Source: an uncultured Prevotellaceae bacterium (GTDB taxonomy: Bacteria > Bacteroidota > Bacteroidia > Bacteroidales > Bacteroidaceae). Taken from it: a stretch of DNA of 37,600 nucleotides. The stretch is from the NCBI GenBank assembly GCA_900314715.1, contig OMWI01000033.1, forward strand, positions 1 through 37,600. Direction: 5' to 3'. The notes below the pieces were generated by a model. That model searched no databases. It was not told the origin of the DNA and worked only from the letters and a program-made list of their open reading frames with translations. Positions 7,748 to 16,677 of the stretch are shown here, piece after piece (position 1 is the first letter of the stretch; every line of letters begins with the position of its first letter). The translations under genes and the position numbers were made by a program.

Positions 7748-9643
7748 CTACTTGCATATAACTTTCCTTACCGTCCCATCTTCATACCTCACCAAGTGGA
7801 TACCTTTGCTGTCGGGAGATATGCGGGAGCCAGAGAGGGAATAGTGAATACCGTCATCGGGCTCTTTCCTCGTAGTTGGACGGATACCTGTCTCCTCGTC
7901 TGTCAAGGGGACGATTTCCTTGAACTTGCCCCAATAACTATGGTTGCGGTACAACCCCACGGATTGGGCAGGAACATGCAGCGTCTTCTCGGATTGTTTA
8001 CTGAAAATATAACTATCGATGGGAGTATCGATGTAACAATATACATCCTTCAAATCATCCACCAGAGATGGCGCAGGAGAGCCATAACCCCATCCATGGG
8101 AAAAGGCACCTCTGTCTATCTCCTCTACTCCAGCAGGTATCACTACGGTTTTCAAGATTCGGTGAGTATCAGTGTAATTAGAAAAAGCCCTAAATCCGAT
8201 TGTCTTCAACGAATTGGGAAGGATGACGCAGGTCAACCTGCGATTATCGGCAAAGGCGTATTTCCCGATATGCTTCAACGAAGGAGGCAGAATTAGGCAG
8301 GAGTCACCACCTTCCTCTGCCATGGTTGAAGGAATAATCCTGCTGAAATCACACCAACAAAATGTACTGTCCTCGATGGATTCCAGGCCATCTGGCAACT
8401 TGACCGTACTTAAATTACAGGAATAAAAAGCTGATTTCCCGATACGCTTCACGGAGTTGGGAATGATTATGGAATCAATGCCGCAATGGTAGAAAGTCTC
8501 GTCACGGATTTCCGACAAATCGTCTGGAAGGTTCACCTTGCGAAGGTTGCGGCAATCCCTGAACGCGCTGCCGAGGAAAGACAACGTTGGGGGAATGTTA
8601 ACATAGGACAAGCTTCTACACCGCAAAAATGCAGAGTCGCCGATTTCCTTCACCGAATTCGGAACGTTGATGCTCGAAAGGCTCTGGCAATCCTTGAAAG
8701 CAGATTGCCCGATGCTCTGCAATGAAGAACCCTGGATAGTTACATCGGACAATCTCTCGCTGCCCATAAAAGCACCCTCGTCTATCGAGTCCACTGTTTC
8801 GGGTACGGTCACGGATGTCAGACGATAGCACTTATAAAAAGTCCATTCCCTGATAGATTTCACATGACGAGGAAATACAGCCGAAGATATATTGGTACTG
8901 GAAAAAGCACCTTTTCCTATGTAATCCATGGAATCAGGCAGGGTTAAAGAATTACCACAAAAACAGAATACGAAATCACCAATATACTTCAAGGTGTTGG
9001 GCAACTCGATAGTATTCAGACCACTGCGATAAAAGGCATAATCTCCAATAAACGCCAAGGAGTCAGAAAATTTTACATCCCTAAGGTAAAAAGTGTAAGT
9101 GAACGCATAATCCTCAATTTTAGTAATGGAATTGGGCAAGGAAAGAGACTTCAACTCTTTAAGGCCGGTAAAGGCATGTTTAGCGATGGTGGTCGCGGTG
9201 TTTGGGATTACGGTTTTGCTACAGCCAGCCAGCAGAGTGTTAGTGCCAGTCTCAATCAAGGCGTTGCAACCATTGCGAGAATCGTATTTGGGGTTGTCTG
9301 GATCTACCTCTATGGAAGACAGCAACCTATGTGGGTTTTCCAAAGTATATGGAAACATCGGTAAACCTATGTTCACCACGTATTTCGGTATGGCCAAAGA
9401 TTCCATATTCCAGCAATCTTTGAAAACTTCCGCACCAATACTGGTTACGGGATATGTATGGCCGCCCAATACAAATGACTCTTGGATGGGGTATTCCTTT
9501 TGTGTAATATTAGTTACCTTGACTACCTTTGCCTCGCCGATTGTGGTGTCTATCTCATAGACTACTCCATCCCATTCCACCGTTTGTGAACGGGAAGTGA
9601 GGGGCAGAAGCATGAGCAATATGAAAATGAATGTTCTTGACAT
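7748..9643 (-). CDS. BspA-like leucine-rich repeat surface protein (LRR_5)
   Basis: 631 residues. A signal peptide (about 1-19, ending SRSQ) is followed by a long run of about 23-residue BspA-type repeats (PF13306) from roughly residue 45 to 560. Typical units read IGDYAFYRSGLNTIELPNTL, with the recurrent pattern IG..AF..C..L..V..P..L. The C-terminus (YSLSGSRIS, then GIHLVRYEDGTVRKV) resembles the short tail shared by other secreted proteins here. Family members in oral and gut Bacteroidota are surface proteins that bind host or matrix molecules; the ligand here is not predictable. Only 34 bp separate its start from the preceding gene, so the two are probably cotranscribed. Confidence 0.9.
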   Translation of the reverse strand: MSRTFIFILLMLLPLTSRSQTVEWDGVVYEIDTTIGEAKVVKVTNITQKEYPIQESFVLGGHTYPVTSIGAEVFKDCWNMESLAIPKYVVNIGLPMFPYTLENPHRLLSSIEVDPDNPKYDSRNGCNALIETGTNTLLAGCSKTVIPNTATTIAKHAFTGLKELKSLSLPNSITKIEDYAFTYTFYLRDVKFSDSLAFIGDYAFYRSGLNTIELPNTLKYIGDFVFCFCGNSLTLPDSMDYIGKGAFSSTNISSAVFPRHVKSIREWTFYKCYRLTSVTVPETVDSIDEGAFMGSERLSDVTIQGSSLQSIGQSAFKDCQSLSSINVPNSVKEIGDSAFLRCRSLSYVNIPPTLSFLGSAFRDCRNLRKVNLPDDLSEIRDETFYHCGIDSIIIPNSVKRIGKSAFYSCNLSTVKLPDGLESIEDSTFCWCDFSRIIPSTMAEEGGDSCLILPPSLKHIGKYAFADNRRLTCVILPNSLKTIGFRAFSNYTDTHRILKTVVIPAGVEEIDRGAFSHGWGYGSPAPSLVDDLKDVYCYIDTPIDSYIFSKQSEKTLHVPAQSVGLYRNHSYWGKFKEIVPLTDEETGIRPTTRKEPDDGIHYSLSGSRISPDSKGIHLVRYEDGTVRKVICK

Positions 9644-9677
9644 GATGATAGGCGTTTTGGTTTACAATAATGATTAT

Positions 9678-10457
9678 TTATTGAGCAATGAACTTCTTCC
9701 CGTTGCTAATCATGATCTGTCCTTTTCTCGCTTCTTTTATCTGTCGCCCAGATACATCGTATTTCTTGTCTGACAGTTGGGATTCATCTGTTGTCACATG
9801 TTTGACACCTAACATTTCCTTGAAGACTTCAGGTAAGTCTCTTGAATATAAGGTATCGCCGTTCAAGGTCACGGATGTCAGGAAACCATTTTTCCCCATG
9901 GTGGGGCATACTTCGAATAAGTCCTGGTAGGTAGAACCGATGCCCTCTATCCATGTGACATATTTATATCCCAAGTTCCATCCGTCACGGTCGCTGTCCC
10001 ATTGAAGGACATGCGCCTTGTAATCCCTGCCATGATGATCTTCACCCTCACGAATCTCCACCAATTTCAAGTGGTATCTCTCATTGTCAACCGTGAAAGT
10101 ATCGCCAACCTGATGGGAGAAGTCATATAACAGTTCGTGAACCCATTGGTCAGTGGTGTTGTAAACATTATCAACCAGATACACTTTCCCCTCTTCCTCA
10201 TACAGTCCACCCAAGAAACAAATGGGTTCGTAGGGCACGTGATAGTCATAATGGTCGCCATATAGCTTCTTGCATTCCTTTCCACCCATGATAGTGTCTC
10301 CCTGAATGAAAAGGGAAAAGAAGTGCATATAAGCTGGAGGATCTGTCCTGAAGTAAGTCCACACCTTTCCGTCCTCCACGAATGGACGATATTCCTCATC
10401 CGCCATGCTTAGCATCGGGGTTGTCAGTAGCAATATATAAAATATTCCTTTCATCAT
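9678..10457 (-). CDS. secreted hypothetical protein, one-module paralogue of the 10573-12426 protein
   Basis: 259 residues from the tandem ATGs at 10457/10454. The start is set by the Shine-Dalgarno AAGGAGG at 10466-10472 and the promoter just upstream; a longer frame to 10517 would begin before the transcript. A signal peptide (MMKGIFYILLLTTPMLSMAD) is followed by one module: FVEDGKVWTYF, then QGDTIMGG.ECKKLY, LLYDF, and WIEGIGS. The C-terminal tail is YDVSGRQI....GQIMISNGKK. The neighbour at 10573 has three copies of the same module and a near-identical signal peptide and leader, so the two arose by duplication. Function unknown. Confidence 0.85.
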   Translation of the reverse strand: MMKGIFYILLLTTPMLSMADEEYRPFVEDGKVWTYFRTDPPAYMHFFSLFIQGDTIMGGKECKKLYGDHYDYHVPYEPICFLGGLYEEEGKVYLVDNVYNTTDQWVHELLYDFSHQVGDTFTVDNERYHLKLVEIREGEDHHGRDYKAHVLQWDSDRDGWNLGYKYVTWIEGIGSTYQDLFEVCPTMGKNGFLTSVTLNGDTLYSRDLPEVFKEMLGVKHVTTDESQLSDKKYDVSGRQIKEARKGQIMISNGKKFIAQ

Positions 10458-10465
10458 TATTATTT

Positions 10466-10518
10466 CCTCCTTAATATTTGTTGTTCGCAAAGATAAATAT
10501 TTTATACGATAAAACAAT
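10466..10518 (-). promoter_or_regulatory. promoter and ribosome binding site for the 10457-7748 unit
   Basis: On the minus strand TTG (10517-10515), 19 bases, TATCTTTG (10495-10488), then AAGGAGG at 10472-10466, 8 bp before the ATG. A strong Shine-Dalgarno is unusual among the genes here. The arrangement repeats almost base for base at 12434-12487. Confidence 0.75.
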
Positions 10519-10572
10519 ACTTATAGTTAATTATTTGGAGTAATAGTAAAATATAATATTTATGTTCAACGG

Positions 10573-12426
10573 TCAATGCGCAATAAACTTCTTCCCGTTC
10601 TTGATATACAACCCGTTCCTTTGTGGAGTTGTCACTATTCTGCCTTGCAAGTCATAAACGGTTTCGTCATCTTTCCTTGATGACGGTATAGATGATATTG
10701 CGTTTGGAATTATGACTTGCGGATAAATCTGCACACCATCCTCAAAACATTTCTCAAAACTTAAATAGTCACAAACACAGGTTGGTCGTACGCTGAGGCC
10801 ATTCTCCAAGATTCCTTCATAGTAATCTCCTATACCCTCAACCCAATCGAAATATTCCTCCTCAAAATAATACGAGAAGAAATGATAGAGATTATACTTT
10901 CGTTCATTCACCGTTAAAGTATCAATGTGATGCAAGACCGTAGTTCCCGATGCATAATCATTCCATAAAAAATCGCGTTTAAGGTTGAAGTCATAATAGA
11001 GAGTCTTTTCCGTCTCCCCATTGATAATGCGATAGATACGCTTGTCTTGCTCTATCCATGCAGCAAAATACACTGATGAACCATTTTCCGATTCCCGATA
11101 CATCTTGAAAGCCTGTTCTCCGTTGATAACGGTATCGCCCCTAAGCACATAACTGTAATCAGTCAAATATTCATCATAGCCAGTTATCATATTATCCTCG
11201 TCAAACTTTTCCTCGTAATGATGGTATTTGTAAAGCCACGTCTTCCCTTCCTTCAACATCGGGTGATAAGGAAGACGTTCTCCATCGGGAACAACAACGA
11301 TTTCTGGTAACCCAAAGTCCTCATAACTGAACAACTCCTTGCCATTGAGTTCACATCGAACAAGTTGCTTATACTTACGGGCTTGGAAATTCTTGGAATG
11401 AACCAAGTCAACGGAAGAACCGATTCCCTCTGCCCAACATCCGACAATCTCATCACTGCCATAATTGGGCTTAAAGTAAATCACTTCCCTTGTTTCCCCG
11501 TTGATTGTTACGGTTTCTCTTGAATTTTTCTTGAAATCACTCCAACCGATATCATAATTGGAACTATGCAGGTCGTTTTCGTTGAAGCTATAGATGATAT
11601 AGTTTTCATGCTCCGATTTGTTGTAGATAAAGACCGTCTTGCCAGCTTCATAAACCGCATCCTTGTATTGCACGCGATGCTTGTTGTCGGCATTCTCACA
11701 ATACAGTTTTGCATAGGTGATACCCCTGATAAGCGTGTCACCATCAATGAAATACCGATACTCATAGCAATTGTCGGGATTGGAATAGTCAATGTTCTTA
11801 TATGTCCACGACTTGCCCTGTTCAAGTATTAGGGGATAGTCAGTGACGTCGTCCTTGTCTTTCGAGAAATCCTTGTACGAGAAGATTTCCTTGCCATTCA
11901 ACAAGCATCCCAATAATTTTTCGTTTGAAGTGGAATAGTAGCCATCTCGATACCTAATGTTGTAACTGCCGATACCTTCTACCCAAACAACTTGTTCGTT
12001 AAATGTGGAACGTACCAAATGAAGACGGCGAAATTGCTTTCCACGTACCGTTACATAGTCGGTATATTCCAATTCATAGGTGGAATAATTGACAGTAGTC
12101 TTATCGCCAGGGTTTTCAAGGCTGAAATCATAGATTAAGTCAGACGATTCACTGCCTGCCATAATGCCATATACCCGACGGTCTTCCTCATACAGTGCAT
12201 AACGATAGCGTATAATTCCATTGTCCTGCACGTACATCTTCTTGGCTTGATGGTCATTGATGATAGTGTCGCCATCAAAGAAAAAGTACAAGTCATCACC
12301 GTTCAGGGCTTGATACGAATTGCATGTCCATACTTTCCCATCCTCCACGAAAGGATGATATTCTTCATTCGCCATACTTAGCATCGGGGTTGCCAGAAGC
12401 AATACAAAAAAAATACTCTTCATCAT
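10573..12426 (-). CDS. secreted hypothetical protein with three tandem modules
   Basis: 617 residues from the ATG at 12426. The signal peptide (MMKSIFFVLLLATPMLSMAN) is nearly the same as in the gene at 9678-10457. Three modules of about 180-190 residues follow. Each starts with a phrase like FVEDGKVWT, LEQGKSWTY or LKEGKTWLY; continues with DGDTII, DGDTLI or RGDTVI plus a Lys/Tyr segment (KKMY, AKLY, FKMY); has an acidic ALYEE-like turn and a YDF-like strand; and ends with WVEGIGS, WAEGIGS or WVEGIGD. A C-terminal tail VYDLQGRIV....GLYIKNGKK follows. This module is common in Prevotella secreted proteins, but I know of no function. Confidence 0.85.
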   Translation of the reverse strand: MMKSIFFVLLLATPMLSMANEEYHPFVEDGKVWTCNSYQALNGDDLYFFFDGDTIINDHQAKKMYVQDNGIIRYRYALYEEDRRVYGIMAGSESSDLIYDFSLENPGDKTTVNYSTYELEYTDYVTVRGKQFRRLHLVRSTFNEQVVWVEGIGSYNIRYRDGYYSTSNEKLLGCLLNGKEIFSYKDFSKDKDDVTDYPLILEQGKSWTYKNIDYSNPDNCYEYRYFIDGDTLIRGITYAKLYCENADNKHRVQYKDAVYEAGKTVFIYNKSEHENYIIYSFNENDLHSSNYDIGWSDFKKNSRETVTINGETREVIYFKPNYGSDEIVGCWAEGIGSSVDLVHSKNFQARKYKQLVRCELNGKELFSYEDFGLPEIVVVPDGERLPYHPMLKEGKTWLYKYHHYEEKFDEDNMITGYDEYLTDYSYVLRGDTVINGEQAFKMYRESENGSSVYFAAWIEQDKRIYRIINGETEKTLYYDFNLKRDFLWNDYASGTTVLHHIDTLTVNERKYNLYHFFSYYFEEEYFDWVEGIGDYYEGILENGLSVRPTCVCDYLSFEKCFEDGVQIYPQVIIPNAISSIPSSRKDDETVYDLQGRIVTTPQRNGLYIKNGKKFIAH

Positions 12427-12433
12427 TATTATT

Positions 12434-12487
12434 TCCTCCTTACTATTTGTTGTTTGCAAAGATAAATATTATTATCGATAAAACAAA
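12434..12487 (-). promoter_or_regulatory. promoter and ribosome binding site of the three-module gene
   Basis: On the minus strand TTTG (12487-12484), 19 bases, TATCTTTG (12464-12457), then AAGGAGG 8 bp before the ATG at 12426. It is a close duplicate of the element upstream of 10457. Confidence 0.8.
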
Positions 12488-12540
12488 ATAATTATAGCAC
12501 AAAAATAACCTGAATTTGTGAAAAATGTTAACTCTGAGTA

Positions 12541-12626
12541 ACACTTAACTAAAACTCTCAAAACGGTTAACTGTTTCTATAGAAACACTTAACTAAAACT
12601 TTCAAAACAGTTAAGTGTCTTTTTTT
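12541..12626 (+). repeat. tandem pair of ACACTTAACT repeats, second forms a terminator-like hairpin
   Basis: ACACTTAACTAAAACT recurs 44 bp apart (12541 and 12585). The second copy forms a perfect 10-bp stem (12585-12594 with 12609-12618) followed by CTTTTTTT, like a plus-strand terminator, although no plus-strand gene is seen upstream. The rest of 12630-12890 is AT-rich DNA in which I see nothing. Confidence 0.55.
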
Positions 12627-12891
12627 AGGACAATTATCATCTTATTGTTCTCTTTCCCTAAGAGATTGAGATTTAGTAGGTCAGGTATTTCAATGTCAAG
12701 TCTTAGGTCATTAGTTTGATTTTCTCTTCCTTCAACTCCTTACGAACACTCGTCTTCCAAAAGTGTTATGGAATTTCGCAATTTTACCCCAAAAAAATAG
12801 GCACTATTTCAAAATAGTTTAGACTTGGCCGAAAATATGAGAAAATAGAGGGCTTTTATTAGCCAACTGATTATCAATACGATGGCAAATT

Positions 12892-13022
12892 ATCGCATCG
12901 TAAACTGAGCATAAAAACATGAATTTTATGCAAAAAAGCATGTTTTTAGACGTGCATAACGTATAGTTTTACCACTCCTAAAGCATATATTTATCGTCGT
13001 AAAGTAATACTTTATCCGTCGT
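12892..13022. repeat. 22-bp repeat cluster C (degenerate)
   Basis: Five plus-strand units keep a 21-22 bp period (12914-12935, 12936-12957, 12958-12979, 12980-13000, 13001-13022), with a minus-strand unit at 12892-12913. Cores such as AAAGCATATATTTATCG and AAAGTAATACTTTATCC belong to the same family as clusters A, B, D and E but are more diverged. Confidence 0.6.
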
Positions 13023-13147
13023 AACTCATTATATTTTTCAGAAAGATGTATAATTTGGAGCATTTAAACTCATTTTTCCTCTCTTCCAACTCTATTTTGC
13101 AAGAAAATCCAGAAGTTTTTTTGTATTGCATTTTGACAATAGATAGA

Positions 13148-13177
13148 GAGGGAATGAACCCTGAGATTCATTCCCTC
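13148..13177 (-). terminator. probable terminator of the pectinesterase gene
   Basis: A perfect 11-bp stem (13148-13158 with 13167-13177) lies 33 bp after the stop codon. The T-tract on the minus strand is weak. Confidence 0.55.
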
Positions 13178-13210
13178 CCACATAATTATGAAAGTTAGGA
13201 TAACCAAGAA

Positions 13211-16200
13211 TTACTTGATTACTTTCTTTCCGTTAATGATATAAACACCCTTATTGGCTTGTTGAACGCGGATTCCTTGCATATTGTAAACCACTCCGTC
13301 ATTCTCTGCATTTTCAATGACATTCAAGCCATCGACAAATCCACCATCTTCGGAGATTGGTTCAGAAATCATTACTTCTGCCTCAGGACCAAATCCTCCC
13401 ATTGAGTTAGCAGCACGAATGGTCAACTTATCGTTTTCTTCGATTTCAATAGCATAATCTGTACCTTCCACTACGGCAACAAATTCACCATTCTTGAACA
13501 AAGCATAAGCGATTGCACCATTGTTGGCTGGTGTCCATGAAACTACACCTTCATAATATGTTGCCTCAGGAGCTTCCACTTGAACGGTATAGAAAGCGGG
13601 ATTCCAGTCGGTGAACATCTTGTCGTAAGCGTATGCTTCTGCGGCATCAGCCGAAAGGATTGTCTGGAATTGTCCTCTGTATGAAGTGATAATATTGGAA
13701 GCAGGCGTAATGTTGTTGCCAGCCTCATCCATCGTGTTGAACTCACCGAATATCCTCGGGTCTCTGTTGTTCATACCTTTTTCAATCCAGCGAGAGTCAA
13801 TTAAGGTATTGGCACTATTTTCGTCGAGCGTCGTGTTCAGATAAATACAAATAGGATTGTTTTGCCAAGTACGACCGAAGTTCCAATCTCCCTTTCCTTC
13901 TGCCAAGTCAACCACCTTGCAACCATCAAACACATAACCAAATTCCGTAGTTGTGGTAGGAGCGGTAATTGTACGTCCGCCCGTTCCATTAGCAGAGCGT
14001 GGTTCCAAAGAGAGCGTCGTGTTCACGAAACGCACGTCACCACCACCGCAGATGAAGTCAACCGTTCCGTGGATGTCGCAATCCTCCCAATACGATTGTT
14101 TGGTGTTTTGGCTGTAATAAGTATCTTGGTGAGAAAGCATAGCCACATTCTTCAGGATAGCACGGTCGCCCTTGTCTTGGAAGCAAACGGCACGACCAGC
14201 ATCACCAGCGGCATAATAGTCGAGTGCATTCTGCAACGTGAGGTCTTGCATGTAGAGATTTTGGGTAGAGTTGACGAGAACGGCGGTTGTTCCGATACCC
14301 TCATTAGCTACCTCGGGAGCATTCTTAATGATGGTTTTCTCGGTTGATTGTCCGATAATGGAGATGTTATAACCACTAATAGCGGTCAATACCGTCTCAC
14401 CTAAATCATATACTCCATCGGGGATGAAGATGTAAGAACGTTCAGCGTCTTGTTTGGCATTTGCTCCGCTTACTACGTCGAGTACATCAAGCAAACTGCT
14501 TACATCACCTTGTTTCACGAAGTACCAGTTGCCTTCTTGTTGGTAATTGGTGGTCTTCGTGTTCACAATCTTGATATTGTGGATATATACAGCTCCATTA
14601 GATTCTATTTCCATGAACAATTCACCAGCATTTCCCTCGTATGCGAATACGTCAATCTGACCGTCGCCATCACCCTTACCTGTGATACGCCCTACTTCGT
14701 TTCCTTCAGCATCCTTAAACACGAGTTGTGCATTTCCATTCGAATACTGGCAATTTGTCACGAATATATTTGCCTTTTCACCAACGAGCAACGTAATCAC
14801 GTCGCCATTGTTGAAAGCCCAACCATGTTGTACGTCGTGCCAATAACCAGAACCTGTAGAAGCGAAAGCCTCATGGTCTTCAGGATAGAAAGTGGTACTT
14901 GTCAAGTCGAAGATGTATTTCTTGTAGTCACTTGGTTCTTCTATCTCCGTAGCTACGGCATAAAGCGTTTTATCTTCAGTGATAATGTCATTCGTGGTAT
15001 ATTTCTTTCCACCGTATTTCTTCTCAAACCAGCCACGTACCTTGTAGCCTTCCTCAGCGATAGCCTCATTGAAGTCAACGCCAAATTCACCGATGGCAGC
15101 ATCTTTTTCCACAGTTTGCGTACCCATCGTACTACCATCCGTATTCAAGTATGTCAGCGTGAAGTCGGGCTTTTGAACGAAGTTAACCACATAATTGATA
15201 ACCATATCGTCTAAAGCAACGGGAATCGTCACAACACATCCTGTCTCGTCGCCTTCATAGGTAATTTCGCCCAATTCGCCAGCCAAAGCTTCCACATCTG
15301 TAACGGGATTATTAGGAGAAATCATTTCCTCGCTCTTCGACATTTCGATGGTAGCCTTATAGTTGTCGCCATCTGCCTCAAACACGTTGTCTGCCACATA
15401 GTTCACGCCATTGGCAGAGAATGAAGCCAACATAGGAACAGAGATAATCTGTCCGTTAATCTTTCCTTCTATCACGATGTCAGCAAAACCTAATTGCTTG
15501 CCATTCTGTAAATGATAGAGATTGATGAGAAGACCGCAAACGCCCTCACCAGGTGTAGCTTCTTTCACCTCGTATGATAAGTTGCTGAATTTCTGTCCTT
15601 CCTCAGAATCAATAGCAGGATTCGTTCCGCTATTACGGTTTGGTTTCACTTCTGTTGCCAATGTTACCGTGCTACCATCGGCATTGAGCCAAGCAACGTC
15701 AAGCAAACCATTATCCGTACCGAAGCGAGTTGCCTTGAACGACACTTTGGTTGGAGTGAATGTCAAACCAAACTTCGGTTGGATGGTAAATTGAATCAGA
15801 TTAGAAGCATCAGCAGAGTTGTTTTGGCTATATGGTTCGAATCTTGTCTCAACTATACCTGCACCAGAGTTAGCATCCTTCAATTGCAAGCCTTCACCAT
15901 ATATTACTTTGCTATTGAGGAAGAAGTCGGCAGCATCACCAAAGTTTGCCGTCTGTCCTTCAGTACCAAGGTCGAATGGGAAAGTAGCTGTAGCTGATAC
16001 ATCCTCATAAACCACTGCTGCCTTATCAGGATTTTGCACCACTTGAATGCAATAGATGTAATTGTTGCCAGCCGTGGCTGTCACTTCCACAAAACCTTGT
16101 TTTACTTCCGCATTGGTAGCAGTATGGCTAACGACATTCTCGCTGCCATTCTCATCACCCCCCACAGCAAAATGGCAATAGCCAGAAAAACCCTCTACTG

Positions 16201-16495
16201 TCACCACGTCTTCATTGGAAACAACGGGAATTTGCAATACTGTACCAGGATTCATCTGGGCATTGTCGCGCCCAACGCAATAGAGTTTACCACTTGTTGC
16301 ATCAACATGCATCACGATACCATCAACATCGGATTGCACGTCTGCCTCAACACGTTGATAGTTTGTGGCTGCTCGAATGCCTGATGGAACATCATTCTTG
16401 AAATCCCACTTGGCTGTTACCGTCTCTGCATTGACTGATACAGAAGCCAATAGCAGAAGACACAACGTCAACATTTGTAAATAGATTTTTTTCAT
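13211..16495 (-). CDS. secreted pectinesterase (carbohydrate esterase family 8) with accessory domains
   Basis: 1094 residues. A signal peptide (1-23, ending VNA) is followed by beta-rich accessory regions, a Listeria-Bacteroides (Flg_new-like) repeat around residues 443-515, then the pectin methylesterase domain at about 655-1000. Its catalytic signatures are present: QDTYY (Q790, D791), GTVDFICGG (D813) and FGRTW (R875). These match the Gln, Asp, Asp and Arg of plant and bacterial enzymes. It would remove methyl esters from pectin outside the cell or on its surface. The C-terminal tail VYNMQGIRV....GVYIINGKK is shared with other secreted proteins in the window. The pectate-binding-like protein next door supports a pectin role. 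Confidence 0.9.
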   Translation of the reverse strand: MKKIYLQMLTLCLLLLASVSVNAETVTAKWDFKNDVPSGIRAATNYQRVEADVQSDVDGIVMHVDATSGKLYCVGRDNAQMNPGTVLQIPVVSNEDVVTVEGFSGYCHFAVGGDENGSENVVSHTATNAEVKQGFVEVTATAGNNYIYCIQVVQNPDKAAVVYEDVSATATFPFDLGTEGQTANFGDAADFFLNSKVIYGEGLQLKDANSGAGIVETRFEPYSQNNSADASNLIQFTIQPKFGLTFTPTKVSFKATRFGTDNGLLDVAWLNADGSTVTLATEVKPNRNSGTNPAIDSEEGQKFSNLSYEVKEATPGEGVCGLLINLYHLQNGKQLGFADIVIEGKINGQIISVPMLASFSANGVNYVADNVFEADGDNYKATIEMSKSEEMISPNNPVTDVEALAGELGEITYEGDETGCVVTIPVALDDMVINYVVNFVQKPDFTLTYLNTDGSTMGTQTVEKDAAIGEFGVDFNEAIAEEGYKVRGWFEKKYGGKKYTTNDIITEDKTLYAVATEIEEPSDYKKYIFDLTSTTFYPEDHEAFASTGSGYWHDVQHGWAFNNGDVITLLVGEKANIFVTNCQYSNGNAQLVFKDAEGNEVGRITGKGDGDGQIDVFAYEGNAGELFMEIESNGAVYIHNIKIVNTKTTNYQQEGNWYFVKQGDVSSLLDVLDVVSGANAKQDAERSYIFIPDGVYDLGETVLTAISGYNISIIGQSTEKTIIKNAPEVANEGIGTTAVLVNSTQNLYMQDLTLQNALDYYAAGDAGRAVCFQDKGDRAILKNVAMLSHQDTYYSQNTKQSYWEDCDIHGTVDFICGGGDVRFVNTTLSLEPRSANGTGGRTITAPTTTTEFGYVFDGCKVVDLAEGKGDWNFGRTWQNNPICIYLNTTLDENSANTLIDSRWIEKGMNNRDPRIFGEFNTMDEAGNNITPASNIITSYRGQFQTILSADAAEAYAYDKMFTDWNPAFYTVQVEAPEATYYEGVVSWTPANNGAIAYALFKNGEFVAVVEGTDYAIEIEENDKLTIRAANSMGGFGPEAEVMISEPISEDGGFVDGLNVIENAENDGVVYNMQGIRVQQANKGVYIINGKKVIK

Positions 16496-16543
16496 GATGA
16501 AAAGGTTTTAATTATTAAAAAAGTATTCTCGTAGTTTATTTTG

Positions 16544-16551
16544 CAAAAATA
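16544..16551 (-). promoter_or_regulatory. -7 element upstream of the pectinesterase gene
   Basis: TATTTTTG on the minus strand, 49 bp before the ATG. No TTTG is found at the usual distance, so only half of the promoter pattern is present. Confidence 0.4.
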
Positions 16552-16603
16552 ATCTTTTTTTTACAAAGTAAGAACATATTTAGAATAAATTTTAAAAAGA
16601 ACA

Positions 16604-16650
16604 AACAAAAACAGAAGCAGATGGAAGATTATAGAATCTCCATCCGCTTC
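16604..16650 (-). terminator. terminator of the 20036-16678 operon
   Basis: A 12-bp stem with one mismatch (16614-16625 with 16639-16650) is followed on the minus strand by TGTTTTTGTTTG. It begins 28 bp after the stop codon. Confidence 0.6.
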
Positions 16651-16677
16651 TTCATATACTTTTATATGTCCCAGATT

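Noticed and set aside
10458-10517. N-terminal extension of the one-module secreted protein
   Set aside because: It covers the promoter and ribosome site; the signal peptide begins at the ATG at 10457.
12585-12626. Plus-strand terminator as evidence for a plus-strand gene
   Set aside because: No plus-strand reading frame or promoter precedes it; the hairpin was kept only as a repeat.
14450-15214. 254-residue plus-strand frame inside the pectinesterase gene
   Set aside because: It is antisense to a gene with clear motifs, with no family features; the same applies to 7721-8296 inside the LRR gene.
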